A stretch of DNA of 64,000 bases from Carallia brachiata (taxonomy: Eukaryota; Streptophyta; Magnoliopsida; Malpighiales; Rhizophoraceae), in contig JADCRB010000066.1 of the NCBI GenBank assembly GCA_021464245.1, positions 1,463,548-1,527,547 on the forward strand, written 5' to 3'. Below, piece after piece: positions 22,436 to 33,399 of the stretch (position 1 is its first letter; the number at the start of each line of letters is the position of its first letter). Under the pieces are notes generated by a model. The model had not been told where the DNA came from. It ran no database searches and saw only the letters and a program-made list of their open reading frames with translations. The position numbers were made by a program, and so were the translations under genes.

Positions 22436-23029
22436 AATACATTATATCAAATAAACTTCAAAAATCTAAGACAGATACAGTCTAGAATTTAATTAAGGAG
22501 CAAATTGATCTTTCAAAATATTTCATAAAAGAAGTTTTCCCTTCATGACTAAGCATTTTTGGGTCCCCAAGCATGTCTTTTTCCTCTTTTTTTTTTTTTT
22601 CCAATTATTTGTTCACTACAGCAAGATTGAGCTTTAGTAGTAGTCAAAAACCACTAACTAAACCCCCAAAACCACTGCATAAGGTCTATTGCAGCGATTT
22701 TCTGCACACTACATTTGCCAACGGTGTAGTGGTTTTTACTATATAATTAAAATATGTCATCATTTTACATTAATATGAGTGTGGCATTTTTGTTGTACTT
22801 ATAACCCTTTATCATGGTGAGACTTCAGGTCATAAAGATTTAACTACAGAATCCCATCGTTTATACTGTGGTCTCAGCACACATAGGAAAGCAAACCAGA
22901 AGACAAAAGAAAAAGTAAATATAAGCACAATCCTTCTATCTTATGCCAAATTGCCAATATAAGTGCGGTGACTTGTGGGTGAGAACAACTAGGCACAGTA
23001 ACGTGTGAGAATTCTTTTTTTTTTTTGTT

Positions 23030-23480
23030 TTTTTTAACTGTTTATAGATCACTCCTTTGAGCTCTGCTGTATTTGGTTGCAATGGCTGCTTTTGTGTTAT
23101 ATGCCGTTGTGACCTTGTTGTGATGAAATCATTGTCTGCCTCCTCAATGAACTTTGTGGCAAATGCTTTTGTGCAGGTAGATAATGCTAACCTTCAGAAA
23201 AAGAAGGAAGAGGAAAAGGTGATATGATCATTTTTAACTTTCTTAACTTTGTCTCTTTTTCGTATTCATTTTCCTTCATGAATGACAATTGACAACTAAT
23301 TTGGTTCTATTTGTGTTAGAACCAAGCACTTTAGGAGCTCAAGGCCAAGGCACAACAAAAGGGGACCTTTGGAGGATCTGGTCTCAAGAAAAATGAAAAG
23401 AAATGAGGATTTCCGAGGCATATGAGTGCAGAACGTATGAATCCTTCCGCTATGGTTACAAATTGTGCCTTGTTCTTTAC
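23030..23480 (+). pseudogene. TMA7 duplicate: exons 3-4 only, broken
   Basis: Matches 1021-1460 (end of TMA7 intron 2 through exon 4 and 3' UTR). Exon 3 at 23177-23218 keeps its acceptor and donor but has changes (VDNANLQ). Exon 4 at about 23326-23406 has an altered acceptor region and an in-frame TAG at its third codon. Exons 1-2 are absent. This is a by-product of the segmental duplication and marks the 5' edge of unit C. Confidence 0.88.
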
Positions 23481-23792
23481 CATAGGAAAAGTCAAAACTC
23501 AAGCACTACAATAATAGTTGAATTGTCCATGGCTTGATAGCCATTGTCAAAGTTGACATATACAGGAGATACATGCTGCATTGATTGAGAATTCAAACCC
23601 CACAAAACAAAGGAACAGATAAATGCTGTTCATTGTAAGATAATATGTTACAAAAATACTATGTTCAACAAGATTTATGGTAAAATGTATGATTTTACCT
23701 ATAATTTTTGTGTTGAGAAAGTGTTAATTGTATGGATGAACATACAAAAGCTAGTTTCGGGACTGCATTGGTCAAAGAAATTTGTGTTTGGT

Positions 23793-26520
23793 TTACCTTG
23801 CTTCCATCTCAGTTATGGTCACCTCATTTAACTGACCATCGGTTCTGTTTTTGCTCTGCAATCTCTGCATCCTGCAAATTCCCGCTACCATAAAAGGCTG
23901 GTTTCTGAGGAGAAGGTAGATGGTTGGCATCATTGTATAACATAGATGTAACGTCCAACATGGTGGGTCGATCCATTGGGTTAGCTTGTGTGCATAAGAG
24001 GCCTATATGAATGCACCTCAACAATTCATTTCGAAATTCATCATGTATAGTAGAATCAATCATCTCTGAAGCTCTACCTTGTTTCCATAGCTCCCATGCC
24101 TAAATCAACTCAATTATGAGAAATGACCAATTTTGAAAATGAATTGTGTGATGAGGAACTTACATGCACTACTAGATTGAGTGGACCATCTGTATAACAA
24201 AAACTGTTATTCCTCCTGCCGCTAGTGATTTCTAGCAGTAAGACACCAAAGCTGAACACGTCTGACTTTGTTGAGAAAATGCCCCCAAACGCATACTCAG
24301 GGGGCATATAGCCACTACGTTTTAGAAATTATCACATTTAAGTTAACAAAGCAGACATTATAAGTATGCATAAGGATGAAATTACTTGCAGGTGCATTTT
24401 TTACTTACTATGTTCCAATGTCTTTGCATTAGATTTGTCTGATCTGAATATTTTAGCCACGCCAAAGTCTGATATTTTTGGATTCATATCACTGTCAAGC
24501 AAGACATTGCTAGCCTTCAGATCTCTGTGTATTATCTTTAATCTGGAGTATTTGTGAAGGTAAAGAAGCCCTTGAGTTATCCCTTCAATGATGCTGAACC
24601 TGGTTTTCCAATCTAATGCTCTCTTGTTCACAGGATCTATTTGGAAACGATTTCCATTAACATAAGTAATACCAACATTTTGAAAAGGTTGTAATTTGAT
24701 AATGTAGTCAATTCAACTGACCAAATAGGAAGAAATCAAGGCTTTTGTTAGGCATGTACTCATATATTAAGAGCTTTTCTTCTCTTTGAATGCAGCAACC
24801 TAGGAGCCTAACAAGATTGCTGTGTTGCAGCTTGGCAATTAGTTTGACTTCATTCTTGAACTCGACCAATCCTTGTCGAGAGTTTGTTGAAAGTCTTTTG
24901 ATTGCTACTTCTTGACCGTCTGGGAATTTTCCCTGAAATGAAGACTTGTCAGTACCAAAACAAGATATTGCCTCATAGTTTCAGCAACTCATCTGTTGTT
25001 GTGCTATATGTACTTGTAAAAAAAAAATTCCTGTTTCTACTCCAAAGTATATGCAGAAGCATACCTTATAAACTGGTCCAAACCCACCTTCTCCAAGCTT
25101 ATTTATGGAGGCAAAGTTTGCTGTTGCTGAAACTATGCTTTCAAAACTGAAAAACTGTAGTTCATGGCTGTTTCTTTCATGTCTACTGTGGTTCTGTCTT
25201 CTTCTATGTAACCCCAGTTCATGCAGTAGTATCTCCTGCTCCCTGTTGGCCGTCTTCATGGAGTGAAGATATCCCTTAACTTTTTCTTTCAATCTTCTCC
25301 ATCTTTGCAACAGACGCTTTAGCACCCACAGCAAGGTATTTGTGATCGTGGCATGATCTTTGTACAGTCTCCATATTAGCAAGCACAGTAAGGTTGCCAC
25401 CAGAGCTAGTCCTATCCCAATGATTAACCACTTCAGCCACTTCTTCTCTGCAAGCACAATTTGTTAGAAATATTGGTGCTGCTGGTTTATACCCAAGTGC
25501 AGCAGATGACAGTTTTTGGTTTTTTTGGTTTCCCTCCAAAGACTCAAGTGTTGGTTAACTTAGTTAACATGCTGCTGGAACATGTCTTTAGACTCGCAAG
25601 TTAACAAACTTTACTTTAAATCTTGTGGCTATGCTTAAACTAGTTTAAATTTGATCTATGTAATTTGAATTTGAGTTTAAATTTGAAAGTTGCTTTTTGT
25701 AACTACCTGTTACAACTAGCTGTTTCAACTTTTGCAGATTTTAATGTTGAAATCTGATGTGTAACTAAGTCTATATATTAGCAAGTCAATGAATAGACAA
25801 ATTATGCTTCTCTCCTAAACTTTTCATAAACTCTTTCACCCTTTCTCTGCAAAACACCATTCTGATATGCTTAAGAACAATGCACTGCTACTGACATAGA
25901 AAGATTCAAGCCTTGATAAACAATACAATCAAACATGTAAAACCCCATATTAAGGTAATCAAGGATCAGAATTTGTTTCACGCTGATTATGCACTCAAGT
26001 GAAGATTTGTGCAATTTGATCTCAGAGCACTTCAAGTTGAAAGTTAAAGAACATTTAAACAGGAAACAATAAATACTATGAGGCTTACTTTGGGTTCGGA
26101 TTACATATATGCCCAGAGGATCTCCATGCCTAGTTGTGTCAGTAGTTACACTAGTCCAAATCTCGCAGCCAGTTTCACCTGTCTCATTTGTGACTGCAAA
26201 GGCAACACAGGAGCAATTCCTTAAGCATTTTTCACGACAATATATGACGTTGAGCTTCGCATTTTCATTGAACGTGGAACTGTTTCCAGACACCACAACA
26301 CCCCTCTTGAATTCAAAGGCAGGAATCTCCCTCCTACACTCAGGATACCCCTCAACCACGCAGCCAATGCGTAAAGAACTAGGGAACCATTTTCTGCATG
26401 AAATTATTGTTGTCCTACTATCTGAGAGAAACCCAGATGCGTCTATGGTGATCCTAGCAGAAGATGTTGAATCATAATTCACATGGTAGGTAACGTACTT
26501 CTCATTCTCACTTGCGTAAT
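23793..26520 (-). pseudogene. G-type lectin S-receptor-like kinase copy C, 3' part (PAN, membrane and kinase exons)
   Basis: The rest of exon 1 (26520-26089: end of the ectodomain and an intact PAN domain with YCREKCLRNCSC), exon 2 (25447-25065, membrane segment [15 protein letters not shown] and [11 protein letters not shown], reduced by two codons in frame), exon 3 (24932-24722), exon 4 (24636-24409), exon 5 (24314-24164) and exon 6 (from 24099). Exon 4 keeps HRDLK and DFG but is 228 nt instead of 238: a 10-nt deletion after AKIF...NAK removes the end of the activation segment and shifts frame. An extra A near 23826 truncates the tail (RWSVK-stop). The 5' part of the gene continues at 33400 beyond the gypsy element. 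Confidence 0.87.
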
Positions 26521-26892
26521 TGATGCAGACAGGAACAACGAGAAAAGATTTGGCAAATATTATTATAGGAAGATAAAATCTAATTAAGTCTTTGTCAAAT
26601 CCTATTGGGTCATTTTCAATATTTATTGTGCCTTAAGCATGCTTTCTACTGTTTGTCTCTTTCTTAACTTGTATTCTACAAATACTACTCCTATTCTGTT
26701 GTGGAAGCTGTGAATTGTATTGAGAAAAGATTGAAAACTCTGTTTGAGTGTTGATGGTGGATTCCATCTGGCCAGTGGTGGATTCCACTGTTGTTGTTCT
26801 TGTTTTCGTGTGTTTGTACTGTTTCTGTAGAATTTGAATAAATTTCAATTTTCCCAACCAATAATCTTCTTCTCGATACTGATCCTACATCA
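26521..26892 (+). repeat. 5' LTR of the gypsy element
   Basis: 372 bp beginning TGATGCAGAC and ending CCTACATCA. The 3' LTR is the same length with four transitions. Confidence 0.95.
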
Positions 26893-26894
26893 AT

Positions 26895-26906
26895 TGGTAT
26901 CAGAGC
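26895..26906 (+). promoter_or_regulatory. Primer-binding site (initiator tRNA-Met)
   Basis: TGGTATCAGAGC lies two bases after the 5' LTR and is complementary to the 3' end of plant initiator tRNA-Met, the usual primer of this class. Confidence 0.93.
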
Positions 26907-27039
26907 AAACTTCCGATCCAAGAAGCCACCCAAACTGCCATATTCCAGTCCACCCGAACATCCATAACCCAAGACCCAATTTGATAAAATTAAAAAATAA
27001 CAAAAAGAAAGAAAACAAAATCCAAAAGAAGAACCTGCA

Positions 27040-27590
27040 TTCTGTTCTCCTGCAGCTCGCCGGAAAGTGACCGCCGGCCACGCGCCGCCGCTGGCCGACC
27101 TCTCGCCGGAAACCGAGACCCACCTTTTCTGGTTCGTTGTTCGCCGATCTGTCCATTTCCGGGACCCACGCGCCGGAATCACTCCGGTATCACTCCGGAG
27201 AAGCGCCTAAAGCCCGCTGCTCCACACCCCGCCGCCGCTTCGTCCTTCGTCTCCGACGACCGAAACCCATCCAGACGGAGTCAGAGCCCTCCGATCTTCC
27301 ATTTTCGGCCACTGGAAGGTCTGTTCCTTGGCTTCCCGTCGCCGGCCAGCTTATCCTTCTTGTTCTCCGCCGCCGTTTGCACACGTCCAGGCCGCCCACA
27401 GCCTCACCGGCGCTACCCCGACGCCAGCTCGGCCTCCCCTGGTCTTCCTCGGCCCAGCCCGGAGCTTAGCTCCCACCGCCGACCGCCTAAACCCTCGGTC
27501 CCGCCGCCGGTGTTTGTTTCAAACGGGCCGCCACCGATCAGCTTGGCCGGAGACATCAGGAACTACTTTCAACTTTGTGATTTTGTTTCC
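27040..27590 (+). other. GC-rich untranslated leader of the gypsy element
   Basis: About 550 bp rich in CGCCGG words, sharply different from the AT-rich surroundings. Open frames of about 90-160 codons occur on both strands as a by-product of the composition, with no recognisable domain. CCGCCGG-rich leaders are seen in some plant gypsy elements; a role is not evident. Confidence 0.6.
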
Positions 27591-28148
27591 CCACTAATTT
27601 TTCTGCTATTATTGTATCGAAGGCAGATTTCAAAGGTGACTTAAAAGAGTTTCACATATGGATTTTATCGAGGACAAAGAAAAATTGGTTTGCTCAATAA
27701 TTAAAGGGATTTGTCAACACCAATAAATGTTTCGGTATGATCTTTCTTTGATATTGAAAATTCCACTAATATTTTGTCAGTATTATAAATTAGTAGTTTT
27801 GTGGGCTCCATGCAAAAACCCTGTTCAAATCTTCCAGTTTACCTTGCATGTATTTTGATTGATTGTCCTTGATTGGTTGTCCTTTCCTTATTTTAATTTC
27901 TTACCCATCGTATTGTTGATTGCCCTTCCTGTTCACCAATCTGTTCGCTCTCAATATTGACCGTCTGCTCACTACTATTAATGTTTACCATTATTTATGC
28001 CCATTTATTATCTTGACCTGTTAATGCTGTTCTATGATATTTACCTTACATTGTAATTTGTAGTTTTCGTGTGCATCAGCATCATTTTATAAACGTTATT
28101 ACTTTCTGTGATAAGTGTCTATCTCAGTATATTTGAAAAAAAAAAAAA

Positions 28149-29447
28149 ATGGTAAGCAACAAAGAAACCGAAAAAACCTCCACTTCCCAACCCCTAAACC
28201 CACCAGAAAACCAAATTTTACAATCCCAAATACAAAATCTCATCGGGGCAGTCCAGCAGTTGACGAATCGAATTGAACAACTTGAGTCTGTAAGGCAATC
28301 TCAAGAGTCACCGCAATCCGCGGAAGGATCTATTCATGCCCAAATATCCACTCCTGTCCCTCATGGTAATCAAAGAAATCTTGTTACCCCTAGACCTACT
28401 GTCAGATTCCCACCTGAAGGAAATATTCCAACTGCATTTGAATCTAGACAGCCTGTAGGTGAAGGTCATAATTTTCCCCAAGACTATCCCACAGACTACC
28501 ATTATACCCCCAGAGCACCTCGTAGACCTGAACATGGCCACCCAATTTTTGATCTACCTGAGAGAGGTAATGAATTTGGTAGAAATGAAAGATTCCCTAG
28601 ACAACCACCTCTACATGGTCATTTAGACTATCATGATGTCACCAAACGAGTCAAACTTGATGCACCTGAATATGATGGTACTTTAAATCCCAACGTATTC
28701 ATGGATTGGTTGGATAGTCTAGAAGATTATTTTGAGTGGTATGACATGACAGATATCGAACGTGTCCGTTTTGCTAAATTAAAACTTGTGGGCGCTGCAA
28801 AGAAATTTTGGCAAAATGAACAACGCAACATGGAACGTCTAGGAGAACCACCAGTCACTCAGTGGGCAGTTATGAAAATGAAATTGAAACGAAAATACAT
28901 TCCCACCTTTCATAGGAGTCAGTTATTCGAGCAACTCTTAAATCTCAGGCAATTGACTTCTAGTGTGACTGATTACATGTCCAAATTTGAAGAACTCCTA
29001 CTTCGATGTGAAATGCATGAAGATTCTTTTGTCACTGTCGGTCGATTTGTTAACGGTCTTAGGTATGACATCAAAAGAGAAGTTTCCCTCACATTTCCTG
29101 ACACTCTCGAAGAAGCTTATCATAAGGCTTTAGAGATTGAGAAACACAGTAGGGTCTCTTCCTTAAAACGTGTGTCTACCTCTGTCCCCACCTCGCGTCA
29201 GACAAAATCTTTCCTTCCTTCCACCTCTTCTTCTCACTCAAAATCTGTCACTCAGCCTGTGCCTAGAGACAATCTTGGTAAGGAGAAAACATCTTTCACT
29301 CCCAATTCACGTCCTATCGGATCTTCAATGGAGTCCCGAGCCAGTAATTCCTCTATTCAATGTCATCGATGTCACCAATATGGTCATATAGCTGCTCGTT
29401 GTCCCCAACGTGCCCTAGTTATAGAGCCAAACTCAGATGACCCGTAG
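28149..29447 (+). CDS. Gag of the gypsy element
   Basis: 432 codons from ATG 28149. The middle part (about residues 170-330) resembles the retrotransposon gag domain (LDAPEYDG...FMDWLDSLEDYFEWY). The C-terminal zinc knuckle CHRCHQYGHIAARC fits CX2CX4HX4C. It forms the nucleocapsid that packages element RNA. The frame closes at 29447; the protease frame overlaps it from 29441 in the -1 register. Confidence 0.92.
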   Translation: MVSNKETEKTSTSQPLNPPENQILQSQIQNLIGAVQQLTNRIEQLESVRQSQESPQSAEGSIHAQISTPVPHGNQRNLVTPRPTVRFPPEGNIPTAFESRQPVGEGHNFPQDYPTDYHYTPRAPRRPEHGHPIFDLPERGNEFGRNERFPRQPPLHGHLDYHDVTKRVKLDAPEYDGTLNPNVFMDWLDSLEDYFEWYDMTDIERVRFAKLKLVGAAKKFWQNEQRNMERLGEPPVTQWAVMKMKLKRKYIPTFHRSQLFEQLLNLRQLTSSVTDYMSKFEELLLRCEMHEDSFVTVGRFVNGLRYDIKREVSLTFPDTLEEAYHKALEIEKHSRVSSLKRVSTSVPTSRQTKSFLPSTSSSHSKSVTQPVPRDNLGKEKTSFTPNSRPIGSSMESRASNSSIQCHRCHQYGHIAARCPQRALVIEPNSDDP

Positions 29448-31140
29448 AAGGAGAAAATCAAATTGTTGATCCTGTGGAATATTCTGGAGATGAAGATGAC
29501 TATCTTGATGATCCTGACGAAGTAGACCAACACTGTGGTGTTGTTAGGTGTGTATTGACTACTTTTGTAGACAATAATGAATGGAAGCGAACTAGCATTT
29601 TTCACACCTACATTAAGTCAGGAGATCGAAGTTGTAAGATGGTCATTGATGGTGGTAGCACCATGAACGTTGTCTCTAAGTCTGCTATCTCGCGCCTGAA
29701 TCTTAAAGCAGAGCCTCATCCTCATCCTTTTAAGGTAGCATGGGTAAACGAAACAACCTTGCCAGTCACCGAGAGATGCTTAGTGCCCATTCAATTAGGT
29801 GATTATGAGGATAAAGTTTACTGTGATGTTTTACCTATGGATGTTGCTCACATTCTTCTTGGACGCCCATGGCTTTATGATCTTGATGTGACGAATCATG
29901 GTAGGGAGAATACCTATGTCTTTAAGTATAAGGGCAAAAACATCATTCTTAGACCTGCACGACCCCAACTAAGAGACAATAAGGTAAAACCCAAACCTGC
30001 TCATCCCATTCCGATAAAGAAAGGTCTTCACATCCTAAATCATAGAGCATTTGAGAAAGAATGGCAGACGAGTGATTGTCGAGTAGCAATTGTTGCTAGA
30101 GAAGCCTTTCCTCATTTCACCAAGCCTAATTATGACGTCCCTCTTGAACTTCAAAATTTGTTAACTGAATTTGAGGATATCATGCCTGAGGAACTTCCTA
30201 GTGAGTTACCACCAATGAGAGACATTCAACATGCCATTGATCTAATTCCTGGGTCACAATTACCAAACCTCCCACATTATCGGATGAATCCCAAGGAACG
30301 AGAAGAGTTAAACAGACAAGTTGAGGAACTTTTGTCTAAAGGATTTGTACGTCATAGCCTTAGTCCCTGTGCTGTTCCTGCCTTGTTAACTCCAAAGAAA
30401 GATGGATCATGGAGAATGTGTGTTGACAGTCGAGCCATCAACAAAATCACTGTAAAGTACAGGTTCCCTATTCCTAGGCTTGAAGATATGTTGGATATGC
30501 TAGCTGGTTCTAGTTGGTATTCCAAAATAGACTTGCGAAGCGGATATCACCAAATTCGCATTAGGCCTGGGGATGAATGGAAAACTGCATTTAAGACACA
30601 AGATGGCTTGTACGAATGGCTAGTCATGCCCTTTGGCTTGTCCAATGCACCCAGTACTTTTATGCGGGTAATGACTACTGTCTTGAAACCGTTCATCGGT
30701 AAATTCCTTGTTGTCTACTTTGACGACATCCTTGTGTACAGTAAGTCAAAAGAAGAGCACCTAAGTCATTTGCGTTCAGTTTTCATCACTCTTAAGGAGG
30801 TCAAGCTGTATGTCAACCTTAAGAAGTGTTCCTTTCTTCAGTCTGAGGTGTTATTCTTAGGCTTCGTTGTGTCTACACGAGGTATAGCTGCCGACCCCGA
30901 GAAGATTAAAGCTATTAGAGAGTGGCCTGAACCCAAGTCAATCACTGAGGTTCGTAGTTTTCACGGTTTAGCTGCTTTCTATCGAAAATTCATTAAGGGG
31001 TTTAGCACCATTCTGGCTCCCATTACAGATTGCTTGAAAAAGGGAGATTTCCATTGGACTCCTGCAGCTTCTAAGGCTTTCACTGAGATCAAGCAAAAGC
31101 TTAGTGAAGCGCCTGTTTTGAGACACCCGACTTTCGTAAG
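29441..31140 (+). pseudogene. Protease and reverse transcriptase segment of Pol (frame-broken)
   Basis: Open in one frame from 29441 to about 31140, then a stop at 31174. A protease-like motif VIDGGST is near 29641-29662 (DGGS rather than the more common DSG/DTG). The reverse transcriptase spans about 30290-30850, with the catalytic YFDDILVYS at about 30718-30744 and the usual VDYRA-type and FGLSNAPSTF-type blocks. The frame is one base behind gag at the start, which could be a -1 frameshift site or a lost base. At 31138-31140 one base is missing, so RNase H continues in another frame. As it stands the polyprotein cannot be completed. Confidence 0.88.
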
Positions 31141-32823
31141 GTTTTCGAAGTCGCTTGTGATGCCTCTGGTGTAGGCATTGGGGGAGTCTTAAGTCAAGAA
31201 GGGCATCCTGTAGCTTTCTTTAGCGAGAAGCTTAATGAGGCAAAGCAAAAATATTCCACTTATGACAAGGAGTTTTATGCTGTGGTTCAGTCACTTCGTC
31301 ATTGGAGATATTATTTGTTACCTCAAGAGTTTGTCTTGTATTCTGACCATCAAGCATTGCGCTATCTGAACTCCCAAAAGAAACTAAACTCTCGTCATGC
31401 TGCTTGGGTTGAGTTTATGAACGAATATTCTTTTGTCCTCAAACATTGTTCTGGTGCAGAAAATAAAGCTGCCGATGCTCTCAGTCGTGTTGTTTTTGTT
31501 CTTCAGTCTTTAAGTACTCATGTCGTAGGATTTGATAGGTTAGTAGATGAGTATCCTCAGTGTCCTGATTTCGGTATCATTTTTCATGCTGTTAAAGATG
31601 GTGATCGTCGTGATTATGTTGATTTTGTCATTCATGATGGTTTTCTTTTCAGGTCCAGTAAATTGTGTATTCCTCGCACGTCACTTCGTGATTTCTTAGT
31701 TTGGGAGATGCATGCAGGTGGATTAGCTGGACATTTAGGTAGAGATAAGACCATTGCACTTGTTGAAGATAGATTTTATTGGCCATCATTAAAGCGAGAT
31801 GTTTTTAGGATTGTGTCACAGTGTCGCACATGTCAAGTTGCCAAAACTAAAAGGAAAAACACTGGTCTGTACACCCCTCTTCCCATTCCACATGCGCCTT
31901 GGAGAGATGTGAGTATGGATTTCGTTCTTGGTTTGCCCAAAACAGCTCGTGGTCATGATTCTATTTTCGTTGTTGTGGATAGGTTCTCTAAAATGGCACA
32001 TTTCATTCCATGTAACAAGTCCACAGATGCGTCTCATGTTGCTAAATTGTTCTTCAGGGAAGTTGTCAAATTGCATGGTTTACCTAGTTCCATTGTGTCA
32101 GATCGTGATGTCAAATTTGTCAGTTATTTTTGGAAAACACTTTGGAAACTTTTTGGTACTACTTTGAAATTTTCCTCTGCTTTTCACCCCCAAACTGATG
32201 GTCAAACTGAAGTTGTCAATCGTAATTTGGGAGATTTTCTTCGATGCCTTGTAGGGGATAAACAGGGTAATTGGGATTTGATCTTGCCTACTGCTGAGTT
32301 TGCTTATAATAATTCGGTTAATCGAACTACTGGCAAAAGTCCTTTTGAGATTGTGCATGGATATTCCCCTCGTACACCTATTGACCTCATTCCCCTTCCC
32401 CCCGATATCCGTTCATCTGAGCCTGCTGAAAATTTTGCCCGTCACATCCATGAGTTGCATGCTGAGATACGACGCAAAATTGCATTAAGTAATAGTGATT
32501 ATAAACTTGCTGCTGATGTGCATCGTAGGGCTATTGATTTCAATGTCGGTGATTATGTCATGGTTCGCATTCGACCTGAGCGTTATCCGAAACACTCTTT
32601 TAAGAAACTGCATGCTCGAGCCATTGGCCCTTTCCCTATTGTTCAGAAAATGGGACCTAATGCATACTTACTTGGTTTACCTGCTGACATGAATATTAGT
32701 CATGTTTTCAATGTTGAAGATTTATCACCTTACCGAGGCACTTTCGAGCCTCCTGTTTCTTCTAGTCTCTCTACAGGTCCACTTGTGCCTAAGCCACAGT
32801 CCTCCCCCCACCACGAGATGTGA
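31141..32823 (+). pseudogene. RNase H and integrase segment of Pol (frame-broken)
   Basis: RNase H begins in this frame (CDASGVGIGGVL, near 31155) and includes YSDHQALRYL and ADALSR. Integrase follows: an HHCC zinc-binding region (HAGGLAGHLG...CRTCQ, about 31712-31835) and a DDE core with VVDRFSKM, VSDRDVKF and TEVVNRNL (about 31900-32230). A GPFPIV-type GPY/F module is near 32630. The only upstream ATG in this frame (31282) is not expected to be a real start, since Pol is made as one polyprotein. The frame stops at 32823 after a one-base loss in a C-run at 32804-32809. Confidence 0.88.
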
Positions 32824-33089
32824 TTGATATTGTTCTTGATGATGAGCTGGTTGCTTCTTCCGATGGTGGATTCCGTCGTTTTCTTGTCAAGTGGAAAGAT
32901 CGTCCAGCATCAGATGCAACTTGGATCACTGAGACTGAGTTCCACTCCCTGGACCCCACCTTATTGTCCCAGTACCTACAGTCTCACTCGCCGGAGTCAA
33001 GTTCTTTTCAACCCGGAGGGAATGATGCAGACAGGAACAACAAGAAAAGATTTGGCAAATATTATTATAGGAAGATAAAATCTAATTAA
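32805..33089 (+). pseudogene. Chromodomain tail of Pol, running into the 3' LTR
   Basis: In a frame one base off the integrase, the sequence reads DVIDIVLDDELV then FRRFLVKWKDRPASDATWIT, a chromodomain with the WKDR and TW aromatic positions. Chromodomains steer integration toward particular chromatin. The frame passes the polypurine tract and ends at 33087-33089, about 22 codons inside the 3' LTR. Confidence 0.85.
33015..33022 (+). promoter_or_regulatory. Polypurine tract
   Basis: GGAGGGAA directly before the 3' LTR: the expected plus-strand primer. Confidence 0.8.
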
Positions 33090-33394
33090 GTCTTTGTCAA
33101 ATCCTATTGGGTCATTTTCAATATTTATTGTGCCTTAAGCATGCTTTCTACTGTTTGTCTCTTTCTTAACTTGTATTCTACAAATACTACTCTTATTCTG
33201 TTGTGGAAGCTGTGAATTGTATTGAGAAAAGATTGAAAACTCTGTTTGAGTGTTGATGGTGGATTCCATCTAGCTAGTGGTGGATTCCACTGTTGTTGTT
33301 CTTGTTTTCGTGTGTTTGTACTGTTTCTGTAGAATTTGAATAAATTTCAATTTTCCCAACCAATAATCTTCTTCTCGATACTGATCCTACATCA
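33023..33394 (+). repeat. 3' LTR of the gypsy element
   Basis: 372 bp, TGATGCAGAC...CCTACATCA, four transitions from the 5' LTR, followed by GTAAT. Confidence 0.95.
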
Positions 33395-33399
33395 GTAAT

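Larger units (their letters stand above)
14070..23010. repeat. Tandem segmental duplication, unit B (RLK-B and upstream DNA)
   Basis: Similarity to units A and C starts near 14070 (block matching 2555-2630 and 23575-23640) and runs through RLK-B and its upstream DNA to about 23010, where unit C begins. Unit B has no TMA7 fragment. Its own insertions are the element at 14145-14770 and the LTR element at 19167-22435. Confidence 0.8.
26521..33394 (+). mobile_element. Ty3/gypsy chromovirus-type LTR retrotransposon, 6,874 bp
   Basis: TG...CA ends, 372-bp LTRs and the 5-bp target duplication GTAAT (26516-26520 and 33395-33399) define it exactly. It holds, in order, primer-binding site, GC-rich leader, gag, protease, reverse transcriptase, RNase H, integrase and chromodomain. 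Integrase after RNase H is the gypsy order, and the chromodomain marks a chromovirus; I do not assign a finer clade. The LTRs differ at 4 of 372 positions, all transitions, so the insertion is recent. The polyprotein is split into four frames. It sits in exon 1 of RLK-C in the opposite orientation to that gene. Confidence 0.96.

Noticed and set aside
26691..27644. Several open frames of about 90-160 codons on both strands in the GC-rich gypsy leader and the adjoining LTR end
   Set aside because: They lie in the LTR and leader, occur in many frames at once as GC-rich DNA allows, and show no domain.
29384..32692. Open frames overlapping gag and pol on both strands (e.g. 29384-29605, 31816-32076, 32098-32358)
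   Set aside because: Shadows of the retrotransposon coding frames.
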